Of a stretch of 5,627 bases of DNA, positions 1-5,069 are shown piece by piece. Origin of the DNA: CAG-390 sp045531455 (GTDB taxonomy: Bacteria; Bacillota; Clostridia; Oscillospirales; CAG-272); NCBI GenBank assembly GCA_045531455.1, contig JAZSEA010000086.1:1-5627 (forward strand), read 5' to 3'. Below the pieces are notes generated by a model, which saw only the letters and a program-made list of their open reading frames with translations, was not told the DNA's origin and searched no databases. Position 1 is the stretch's first letter. Each line of letters opens with the position of its first letter. The position numbers and the translations under genes were made by a program.

Positions 1-67
1 CCTGCGGCAAGTTGCAACTCTTGCTTCTCGGCTCCCGCCTCCATTTTCCTTCGGAAAACCGCAAGAG
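1..67. repeat. Truncated end of a hairpin chain plus nested inverted repeats
   Basis: The first 13 bases are identical to 4875-4887, which is the loop, 3' arm and linker start of a hairpin in the chain downstream of the transglutaminase-like gene. The window therefore probably opens inside the end of another GTTAA-type chain (inference). Further inverted repeats follow. CTCTTGC at 18-24 pairs with GCAAGAG at 61-67. Inside that pair, TTTTCC (44-49) and GGAAAA (53-58) form a hairpin with a TTC loop. No reading frame of note is present. Confidence 0.5.
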
Positions 68-71
68 CTGC

Positions 72-211
72 ACTTCCCTACATTCGGGAAGTATTGACTC
101 TGTCCAAACAGCCGGCAGGGGCGCCGTCTGTTTGAAGCACAGTAGCGAAGGCTGAAGCCTTCGCATTAGTACGAGGCTCTGCCTCGTGCTCCGCAAACTT
201 TGAAAAGTTTG
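72..211. repeat. Five-stem structured element, copy 1
   Basis: Five consecutive stem-loops are visible. S1 is 72-78/86-92 with loop TACATTC. S2 is 106-111/128-133, then a C/T mismatch, then 113-116/123-126. S3 is 145-152/157-164 with loop TGAA. S4 is 171-177/181-187 with loop TCT. S5 is 194-200/205-211 with loop TGAA. A second copy lies at 5444-5586 with the same order of stems and joining sequences (GACTCTGTCCAAA and TTTGAAGC are identical) but with compensated stem changes. The orientation of any transcript is unknown; both copies read the same way. It could be a small structured RNA, a structured untranslated region, or a non-autonomous repeat. I do not recognise it as a named family. Confidence 0.7.
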
Positions 212-222
212 ATCAAACTTTT
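203..222. repeat. Perfect 20-bp palindrome overlapping stem 5 of copy 1
   Basis: AAAAGTTTGA at 203-212 is followed directly by its reverse complement TCAAACTTTT at 213-222. The segment AAGTTTG (205-211) can therefore pair either with the upstream arm 194-200, forming stem 5 of the five-stem element, or with the downstream arm. The two pairings are mutually exclusive. Copy 2 lacks the downstream arm. It may be a switch-like arrangement, a protein-binding palindrome or chance duplication of an arm. Confidence 0.6.
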
Positions 223-250
223 CCGCTGTTTTACTATTAATAAAATCGAA

Positions 251-389
251 AATTTCCGAGCGCAGCGAGGAAATTAACCTTAAACTTCGCCGAAGGCGAA
301 TATTAACTCGGCGTAAGCCGATCTTAACTTGCGCTTTGCGCAATATTAACTCGGACAAAGTCCGACATTAACTCGCACCTTCGGTGCGA
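251..389. repeat. Hairpin chain A, upstream of the acyltransferase gene (NNTTAAC linkers)
   Basis: The chain starts with a terminal hairpin, AATTTCC (251-257) pairing with GGAAATT (269-275), followed by the 10-nt linker AACCTTAAAC. Five short hairpins follow at 286-300 (TTCGCC, loop GAA), 308-321 (TCGGC, loop GTAA), 329-343 (TTGCGC, loop TTT), 351-365 (TCGGAC, loop AAA) and 373-389 (TCGCACC, loop TTC). Every stem begins with T and ends with A. The 7-nt linkers are TATTAAC, TCTTAAC, TATTAAC and CATTAAC, giving steps of 22, 21, 22 and 22 nt. The stems are unrelated in sequence while the linkers are nearly constant. The last hairpin ends 1 nt before the Shine-Dalgarno of the acyltransferase gene, so the chain would form its 5' untranslated region if transcription starts upstream. 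Confidence 0.9.
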
Positions 390-390
390 T

Positions 391-396
391 AAGGAG
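391..396 (+). promoter_or_regulatory. Ribosome binding site of the acyltransferase gene
   Basis: AAGGAG lies 5 nt before the ATG at 402 and supports that start. It is 1 nt from the 3' arm of the last hairpin of chain A (373-389), a 7-bp GC-rich stem that could hinder or pace ribosome loading. Confidence 0.8.
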
Positions 397-401
397 TCAT
401 C

Positions 402-1613
402 ATGTCAAAAAAGAAAAAAACTCAAAAAATCGGCAAGCCCGTCCCCTGGATCTACCATCCCGCCTATTTCTTCGTCTCCCTCTTCTATCGCATCCGCTAC
501 CGCGTACATATCAACAAAAAAGCCTTCAAGGGCTGCAAGGGCGGCGCGATCGTTCTGGCAACCCATACCTCAAATTATGACCACGTCCTCACCGCTATGG
601 CACTCTACCCCCGCCGTGTGACCTACGTTATGAGCGAGCATTTCTATGCGAACAAGCTCCTTCGTCCCTTCCTGCGCCTTATGCACACGATCCCGAAGAA
701 GATGTTCTGCCCCGATACACGTTCCGTGCTCTCGATGATCCGCGCGATCCGCGAGGGCAACGTCCTTGTCCTTTTCCCCGAGGGCAGACTGACCTGCAAC
801 GGCATCTCCTGTCCCATCACACCCGGCACGGCTGAGCTCGTACGCAATCTCGGCGTACCCGTCTACACCGTCACCGCCGAGGGCGCGGGCAAGACCTTCC
901 CGAAATGGGCGAAAAAGCCCCGAATCGGTCGCATCGAGATCAACGTCTCGAAGCTATTTGAGGGCGGCGAGCTCAAGGATATGACTCTGCCCGAGATCGA
1001 CGAGGCGATCGCGTCCGCTATCTCGCACAACGCCTGGGAATCCCTCCCGAACGCAAATTTCAAGGTCCGCGATGCCGCCGAAGGACTCGACGGGATCCTA
1101 TGGAAATGCCCCGAGTGCGGCACCGAGCACACTCTGATCTGCAAGGATAACAAGATCGTCTGCTCCGAGTGCGGACTTACCGCAACCGTCGACGCCCACG
1201 GTCAGATAAACGGTGTCGAATCAATCAAAACGATCGCCGATTGGTATGACCAAAACGCCTCCACTCTCGACCTCACCTCTCCCCTCACGAGCGAATGCAG
1301 CGTCGGCAAGACCGACGGCGACCCGAAGAAGGACGGCGTTATGTGCCGCGACGTCGGTCACGGCGTAATGTCCCTCTCGCCCGAAGGCTTCACCTTTGAC
1401 GGTGAGATAAACGGTGAGGAGGCGCACATCTCGCTTCTCGGCAAGGACGCTCCCGGCGCGCTCCCGATCTCGGTCGGAGACCACTTTGACGTCTACTCGG
1501 GAGGCTACCTCCACTTCTTCACTCCCCTGCCGGATCCCCGTGACACCGTGAAGTTTGTGGCATACAGGGACAGTCTCGCTTCGCGAGAGTTAAGATCTGC
1601 TTCGCAGAGTTAA
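402..1613 (+). CDS. plsC: PlsC-like lysophospholipid acyltransferase with C-terminal zinc ribbon
   Basis: This is a 403-aa acyltransferase of the glycerolipid acyltransferase superfamily. The family moves a fatty acyl group to the sn-2 position of a lysophosphatidate-type acceptor at the inner membrane face. The catalytic HX4D motif is H55-TSNY-D60, and the acceptor-binding motif FPEGR is at 125-129. KKMFCPDTRS at 99-108 fits motif II, and the hydrophobic stretch LGVPVYTV follows motif III. The N terminus is very basic with an aromatic segment near residues 16-33, suggesting peripheral membrane binding. Unlike the usual 200-260 aa enzyme, it continues with a CPEC...CSEC zinc ribbon (C236, C239, C254, C257) and an unrecognised domain to about residue 390. 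The exact acceptor is uncertain, so the symbol is a family-level call. The last 13 residues (391-403) are translated from hairpin chain B and the TAA stop sits in a chain linker, so the native C terminus may have been replaced. Confidence 0.88.
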   Translation: MSKKKKTQKIGKPVPWIYHPAYFFVSLFYRIRYRVHINKKAFKGCKGGAIVLATHTSNYDHVLTAMALYPRRVTYVMSEHFYANKLLRPFLRLMHTIPKKMFCPDTRSVLSMIRAIREGNVLVLFPEGRLTCNGISCPITPGTAELVRNLGVPVYTVTAEGAGKTFPKWAKKPRIGRIEINVSKLFEGGELKDMTLPEIDEAIASAISHNAWESLPNANFKVRDAAEGLDGILWKCPECGTEHTLICKDNKIVCSECGLTATVDAHGQINGVESIKTIADWYDQNASTLDLTSPLTSECSVGKTDGDPKKDGVMCRDVGHGVMSLSPEGFTFDGEINGEEAHISLLGKDAPGALPISVGDHFDVYSGGYLHFFTPLPDPRDTVKFVAYRDSLASRELRSASQS

Positions 1614-1706
1614 GATCGCGCTTTGCGCGAGTTAATGTTGCCTTCGGCAAGTTAATATTTGCCTGCGGCGAAGTTCAAGGTAGCTTTTTTCGCAAGCTCA
1701 AAAAGC
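1574..1706. repeat. Hairpin chain B, downstream of the acyltransferase gene (GTTAANN linkers)
   Basis: Hairpins lie at 1574-1588 (TCTCGC, loop TTC), 1596-1608 (TCTGC, loop TTC), 1616-1630 (TCGCGC, loop TTT), 1638-1650 (TTGCC, loop TTC) and 1658-1672 (TTTGCC, loop TGC, one G-T wobble). The 7-nt linkers are GTTAAGA, GTTAAGA, GTTAATG and GTTAATA, exactly the reverse complements of the three linker variants in chain A. The steps are 22, 20, 22 and 20 nt. The 10-nt linker GTTCAAGGTA then leads to a terminal hairpin, GCTTTTT (1683-1689) with AAAAAGC (1700-1706). The chain is thus chain A in inverse orientation. It overlaps the last 40 nt of the acyltransferase coding region. Confidence 0.9.
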
Positions 1707-1715
1707 GTTTTATTT
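1683..1715 (+). terminator. Possible weak intrinsic terminator after the acyltransferase gene
   Basis: The 7-bp hairpin GCTTTTT/AAAAAGC (10-nt loop) is followed by GTTTTATTT. The position after the gene and the T-rich tail fit a terminator, but the stem is A/T-rich and the tail is interrupted. The call rests partly on its place as the outer end of chain B. It could equally be only the conserved end hairpin of the repeat. Confidence 0.3.
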
Positions 1716-1722
1716 AAATGAA

Positions 1723-1836
1723 AATTTCCTCGCTCGCGAGGAAATTCACCTTCATTTTCCGCATAGCGGAAATCATCATTCGCCGTAGGCGATCATCATT
1801 CTTGCGTAGCAAGATCATCATTCGCGCACCGCGCGA
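1723..1836. repeat. Hairpin chain C, upstream of rarA (TCATCAT linkers)
   Basis: The chain begins with a 10-bp terminal hairpin, 1723-1732 pairing with 1737-1746 (AATTTCCTCG, loop CTCG), preceded by GAAA as in chain A. The 9-nt linker CACCTTCAT follows. Hairpins then lie at 1756-1772 (TTTCCGC, loop ATA), 1780-1792 (TCGCC, loop GTA), 1800-1814 (TCTTGC, loop GTA) and 1822-1836 (TCGCGC, loop ACC). The three linkers between them are identical, TCATCAT, giving steps of 24, 20 and 22 nt. Terminal hairpin and ACCTT linker match chain A, but the repeated linker belongs to a different family. It probably forms part of the rarA 5' untranslated region. Confidence 0.9.
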
Positions 1837-1853
1837 CAGAATCAATCTCACTC

Positions 1854-1859
1854 AGAGGT
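1854..1859 (+). promoter_or_regulatory. Ribosome binding site of rarA
   Basis: AGAGGT lies 5 nt before the ATG at 1865. It is a moderate Shine-Dalgarno and supports that start, which also gives the family's usual N terminus (PLAELIRPTSFDDIVGQ). It is 17 nt downstream of the last hairpin of chain C. Confidence 0.7.
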
Positions 1860-1864
1860 AAAAC

Positions 1865-3097
1865 ATGAAACGAACACCTTTAGCGGAACTCATCCGCCCG
1901 ACCTCCTTCGACGACATCGTCGGTCAGGCGCATCTTTTCGGCAAAAACGGCGTAGTCCGCCGTCTCTGCGACTCGGGGCGCATCCCGAATATGATCTTCT
2001 ACGGCCCTCCCGGCACGGGTAAGACCACCGCCGCCTCCCTCGTCGCAAAATACGCCGATATGACCTTCGCGCGGCTCAATGCCACAACGGCGTCGCTTTC
2101 CGACGTCAAAGACGTCCTTGCGTCGACCGAAAACGTCTTCGGCTCGGAGGGCATCCTGCTCTATCTCGACGAGATCCAGTATTTCAACCGCAAGCAACAG
2201 CAGTCTTTGCTTGAATATATTGAGGACGGGCGCGTGACCCTGATCGCCTCGACAACCGAAAATCCGCATTTTTACCTCTACGGCGCGCTCATCTCGCGCT
2301 CGACTCTCTTTGAGTTCAAGCCCGTACCGCAAAGCGAGGTCATCCGTGCGCTCTCGCGCGGTATGGATTATCTCAACCGCGAGACGAACAGACAGCGTCA
2401 CTTTGACGCGGGCGTTGCCGAGAAGATCGCCGCCGCATCGGGAGGAGACGTCCGCCGCGCGCTGACTCTCTTCGAAAACGCCTACCTCTCCTCGGACGGC
2501 GACGCCCTTCTCCTCTCCGACGTTGCCCCCTTCGAGTCCAACATCGCAAATTACTCGGACGACATACATTTCGATCTGCTTTCGGCACTCCAAAAATCGA
2601 TCAGAGGCTCGGATCCCGATGCCGCGGTGTTTTATCTGAACAAATTGCTTGCATCGGGCGAGCTCCTTGCCGCCTGCCGACGCCTGCAGGTCATCGCGAG
2701 CGAGGATATCGGGCTCGCCTACCCGATGGCACCCGTCATCACGCGCGCCTGCTGTGAATCGGCACGCGAGCTCGGTATGCCCGAGGCGAGAATTCCGCTC
2801 TCGAACGCCGCCGTTATGCTTGCGACCGCGCCGAAATCGAACTCCGCATATCTCGCCGCCGCCGCGGCAACCGAGGACATCGAGGCGGGACGCGGTAAAA
2901 TACCGCCCAAGCACATCCAATCCCCCCTCTTCGAGGGCTACGTCTACCCGCACGACTTCCCCAACCACTACACGCACCAGCAGTACCTCCCCGACGATCT
3001 TCGCGGAAGAATCTACTACAAATACGGCGCGAACAAGACCGAATCCGCCGCCGCATCCTACGCAGACACGATCGGCAGCCGCAAAAAGGGCTCGTAA
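1865..3097 (+). CDS. rarA: Replication-associated recombination protein A (RarA/MgsA), AAA+ ATPase
   Basis: This is a 410-aa clamp-loader-like AAA+ ATPase of the RarA/MgsA/WRNIP1 family, which acts at stalled replication forks and interacts with single-strand binding protein. The N terminus PLAELIRPTSFDDIVGQAHL is typical. Walker A is GPPGTGKT (47-54) and Walker B is LLYLDEIQ (98-105). Sensor 1 lies in IASTTENP (127-134), the putative arginine finger is in ISRS (143-146), and GGDVRRAL serves as sensor 2. The C-terminal helical and tetramerisation region carries the family signatures KSIRGSDPDAA, RRLQVIASEDIGLAYP and APKSNSAYL (about residues 240-330). Length is slightly below the 420-450 aa usual for the family, and no key motif is missing. 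One small departure is DEIQYF where many members have DEIHRF. The gene follows chain C and is 34 nt upstream of the transglutaminase-like gene with no hairpin chain between them, suggesting one transcript. Confidence 0.96.
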   Translation: MKRTPLAELIRPTSFDDIVGQAHLFGKNGVVRRLCDSGRIPNMIFYGPPGTGKTTAASLVAKYADMTFARLNATTASLSDVKDVLASTENVFGSEGILLYLDEIQYFNRKQQQSLLEYIEDGRVTLIASTTENPHFYLYGALISRSTLFEFKPVPQSEVIRALSRGMDYLNRETNRQRHFDAGVAEKIAAASGGDVRRALTLFENAYLSSDGDALLLSDVAPFESNIANYSDDIHFDLLSALQKSIRGSDPDAAVFYLNKLLASGELLAACRRLQVIASEDIGLAYPMAPVITRACCESARELGMPEARIPLSNAAVMLATAPKSNSAYLAAAAATEDIEAGRGKIPPKHIQSPLFEGYVYPHDFPNHYTHQQYLPDDLRGRIYYKYGANKTESAAASYADTIGSRKKGS

Positions 3098-3118
3098 ACC
3101 TCAAATATTCAACCTCGG

Positions 3119-3123
3119 AAGGA
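3119..3123 (+). promoter_or_regulatory. Ribosome binding site of the dockerin-transglutaminase gene
   Basis: AAGGA within GGAAGGAA lies 8 nt before the ATG at 3132. Together with the signal peptide that begins there, it fixes the start. The frame is open upstream to 2649, but that part overlaps rarA and encodes a low-complexity S/P/R/T-rich sequence without homology. Confidence 0.8.
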
Positions 3124-3131
3124 ATAAAGTC

Positions 3132-4754
3132 ATGAAAAAGCTTTTGATCTCCTCATTGACACTGATATTTCTCGCCGCGCTGACCGTCATCGGCGTCTCC
3201 GCGGAGGCTATCCCCGGCGACGTCAACTCGGACGGTCTCGTAAACTCGCGCGACTCGGCGACTCTCCTGCTCTATCTGAACAACGAGCCCGTCGAATGTG
3301 ACGCAAACGCCGCCGACACAGACGGCAACGGAGTCATCACGACCGCCGACTCGGAGCGCATCCTCAAGCATCTGCTCTCCTATGCCGACTCCGAGCTCAG
3401 CTACGGCGCGTTCTGCAAGCACGCGCTCACCTTCGTCGCCGAGACCGCACCCGTCGACGGTAAGATCGATATCGCGCATTGGCGTTGCGAAAAATGCTCC
3501 TGCCTCTTCAAGGACGCCGAGGCGCAGATCCTCATAAACGAGGCTTACCTCGAGACCGATTACGTCGGTGACGTACATACTCACACCGAGGTCAGAGTCG
3601 CAGGTACACCCGCCACCGAGCGCGGCTTCGGCATGACCGACTACGTCTACTGCTCGACCTGTTCCGAGGTTATCTCCGAGCAGGAGCTCATCCTCCCCCT
3701 CGGAATCGAAAATCCCGATTATTACGCGAGCAGCTGGGGCTACGAATACCTCGGAACGCTCGAGAACGGCACAGCTATGCAGTCCTACTATAAAAAGCTC
3801 GACACAGCCATATCAAAATACCACTCGGATGCCAAAGCAACCCTCACCGAGTACGACTCCCTAGATCCCGTAAATTACGCTTCCCTTGGTCTGAGCTACG
3901 AAGAAGCCATCACTGTATACAGCCTCTACCGCGACGACCATCCTCTTTACTACTGGTTCTCGGGCTCCTGGCTCTACAGTTCCACGAGTCTTTACATAGT
4001 CGTCGACGAGGATTACCGCGACGGTGAGGTCCGCCAAAGCTACAACGAGCTCGTCTACGCCAAGGCGGCTGAATACCTCGAGATCGTCAAGGACGAGACC
4101 TCCGAGTATCAGATCGCATTCGGTCTCCACGATGCCATCTGCGCGAACGCTTCCTACGCATACAAATCTGACGGAAAGACCCCCGAAGACGCGAACTGGG
4201 CGCACAGCATCATCGGAATCCTCGAGAAAAACGCGGGCGTTTGCGAAAGCTTCACCGAGGTTTTCGGAATGCTTCTGAACTTCCGCGAGGTGGAAAATAT
4301 CCGTGTCAGCGGAAAGGGCAACGGCGGCTCCCACGCCTGGAACCTTGTCAAGCTCGACGACGGAAAATGGTATTGGTATGACGTGACCTGGGGCGATCAG
4401 GATTGGAGCTACCATAACGTCATTCACCTCTACTTTTGTGTAAACGACACCGAAGCGCGCAAATTCGACTTCGGAAGCGGATACTTTAACGGCGTCGTAT
4501 TCCTCGACAAGCACGTTCCCGGAGCGAACCGCACCCTCGGCGAGGAATACAATCCCGTGCTTCCCGAAAGATCCTCGACCTCATTCACCACCGACGACAC
4601 AATGCTCTATGATACCTTTACCCTCGACGGCACGACATATAAGGTCATCGGCTACGACACCGTGATCTGCTCCTCCCGGTGGGGCATCAGCTCCACTCCC
4701 CCCGAGACCCTTACCTACAACGGCAGAAAATACAAGGTCATAGTCGGAGATTGA
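3132..4754 (+). CDS. Secreted dockerin and transglutaminase-like domain protein
   Basis: This is a 540-aa exported protein. Residues 1-24 form a signal peptide (MKK, hydrophobic core, VSA cleavage site). Residues 29-82 are a type I dockerin with two calcium-binding repeats: D30-N32-D34-D41 in GDVNSDGLVNSRD, and D62-D64-N66-D73 in DTDGNGVITTAD. Residues 95-190 hold C95, C119, C122, C124, C174 and C177, resembling the Cys-pair modules (YCSxC, PLG end) repeated in clostridial surface proteins. The transglutaminase-like core has C371 in GVCESF, H401 in SHAWNL and D417 in YDVTWGD, a full triad with family spacing. Members act as transglutaminases, peptidases or inactive scaffolds; the substrate is unknown. 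Residues 470-540 are an unrecognised tail. The dockerin implies cohesin-mediated attachment outside the cell, but no cohesin is in the window. An N-terminal dockerin is less common than a C-terminal one. Probably co-transcribed with rarA; a functional link is not evident. Confidence 0.92.
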   Translation: MKKLLISSLTLIFLAALTVIGVSAEAIPGDVNSDGLVNSRDSATLLLYLNNEPVECDANAADTDGNGVITTADSERILKHLLSYADSELSYGAFCKHALTFVAETAPVDGKIDIAHWRCEKCSCLFKDAEAQILINEAYLETDYVGDVHTHTEVRVAGTPATERGFGMTDYVYCSTCSEVISEQELILPLGIENPDYYASSWGYEYLGTLENGTAMQSYYKKLDTAISKYHSDAKATLTEYDSLDPVNYASLGLSYEEAITVYSLYRDDHPLYYWFSGSWLYSSTSLYIVVDEDYRDGEVRQSYNELVYAKAAEYLEIVKDETSEYQIAFGLHDAICANASYAYKSDGKTPEDANWAHSIIGILEKNAGVCESFTEVFGMLLNFREVENIRVSGKGNGGSHAWNLVKLDDGKWYWYDVTWGDQDWSYHNVIHLYFCVNDTEARKFDFGSGYFNGVVFLDKHVPGANRTLGEEYNPVLPERSSTSFTTDDTMLYDTFTLDGTTYKVIGYDTVICSSRWGISSTPPETLTYNGRKYKVIVGD

Positions 4755-4828
4755 TCGCCGTCCGTACCCCCGAAAAATATTTAATTTTATCGTTTAATTA
4801 TCCTATTAATAATATATTTATTTGCCGA
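4755..4828. other. AT-rich spacer without a recognisable gene or terminator
   Basis: The stretch after the stop codon is AT-rich, with runs such as ATTTAATTTTATCG and TATTAATAATATATTT, and contains no strong hairpin. No GC-rich stem followed by a T-run is present, so transcripts of the preceding gene may end in or after hairpin chain D. AT-rich blocks also lie next to the terminal hairpins of chains A, B and C. Confidence 0.5.
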
Positions 4829-4830
4829 AC

Positions 4831-4958
4831 CGCTTTGTGTGAGTTAAGATCGCGCAAGGCGCGAGTTAAGATTGCCTGCGGCAAGTTAAGTTCGCGCAAA
4901 GCGCGAGTTAAGATTCGCCAAGGGCGAAGTTTATGGTGAATTTCCGCAAGCGGAAATT
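4831..4958. repeat. Hairpin chain D, downstream of the transglutaminase-like gene (GTTAANN linkers)
   Basis: A decayed first hairpin (CGC-TTT-GTG, 4831-4839) is followed by hairpins at 4850-4864 (TCGCGC, loop AAG), 4872-4884 (TTGCC, loop TGC), 4892-4906 (TCGCGC, loop AAA) and 4914-4928 (TTCGCC, loop AAG). The linkers are GTTAAGA, GTTAAGA, GTTAAGT and GTTAAGA, with steps of 22, 20 and 22 nt. The 10-nt linker GTTTATGGTG (reverse complement CACCATAAAC) leads to a terminal hairpin AATTTCCGC/GCGGAAATT (4939-4958), then TTCGATT. Read in reverse, this end matches the start of chain A closely. Orientation equals that of chain B. Confidence 0.9.
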
Positions 4959-4962
4959 TTCG
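4939..4962 (+). terminator. Possible terminator formed by the terminal hairpin of chain D
   Basis: The hairpin AATTTCCGC/GCGGAAATT can pair over about 8-9 bp and runs into TTTT before CGATT. It is the first strong A/T-flanked hairpin with T residues after the transglutaminase-like gene. The T-run is short and partly inside the stem, so the call is weak. Confidence 0.3.
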
Positions 4963-4988
4963 ATTAATTGAATTATCGCTTCAACTCA

Positions 4989-5009
4989 GTAGGGGACGTC
5001 GGTCCCTAC
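4989..5009. repeat. Isolated hairpin GTAGGG...CCCTAC
   Basis: GTAGGG at 4989-4994 pairs with CCCTAC at 5004-5009. With G4995 bulged, AC (4996-4997) pairs with GT (5002-5003), leaving a GTCG loop. It resembles the GTAGGGG...CCCCTAC hairpins I remember as scattered between genes in gut Clostridia, but I cannot check copy number here. It lies between chain D and chain E. Confidence 0.6.
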
Positions 5010-5069
5010 AGTCGCGTAATATAATTTTTGCAAAACCATTGTTTTTTCACTCGAAATGTCGTTACGATT

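Noticed and set aside
209..246. Sigma-70 type promoter for the acyltransferase gene
   Set aside because: TATTAAT (235-241) and TAAAAT (241-246) are possible -10 boxes in an AT-rich stretch, but no TTGACA-like box lies at 16-18 nt upstream of either. The location is plausible, yet the call cannot be supported.
251..389. CRISPR array
   Set aside because: Regularly spaced repeats are present, but the constant part is only 7-9 nt and the variable parts are palindromes of 13-17 nt. CRISPR repeats are longer and constant, with non-palindromic spacers. No cas gene is present.
1880..2977. 365-aa reading frame on the minus strand
   Set aside because: It lies antisense to rarA over nearly its whole length and reflects the GC-rich codon pattern of that gene. 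No recognisable domain is seen, and rarA is certain.
2649..3131. Upstream extension of the transglutaminase-like frame
   Set aside because: The frame is open to 2649, but the extension overlaps rarA out of frame, encodes low-complexity S/P/R/T-rich sequence, and would bury the clear signal peptide. The ATG at 3132 has a good ribosome binding site.
4679..4939. 86-aa reading frame on the + strand
   Set aside because: It overlaps the end of the transglutaminase-like gene in another frame, and its second half is a translation of chain D (SRKARVKI repeated). No Shine-Dalgarno supports it.
5020..5025. TATAAT -10 box
   Set aside because: The hexamer is perfect, but the region 16-18 nt upstream is the GTCGG part of a hairpin with no -35 similarity, and no gene follows within the window.
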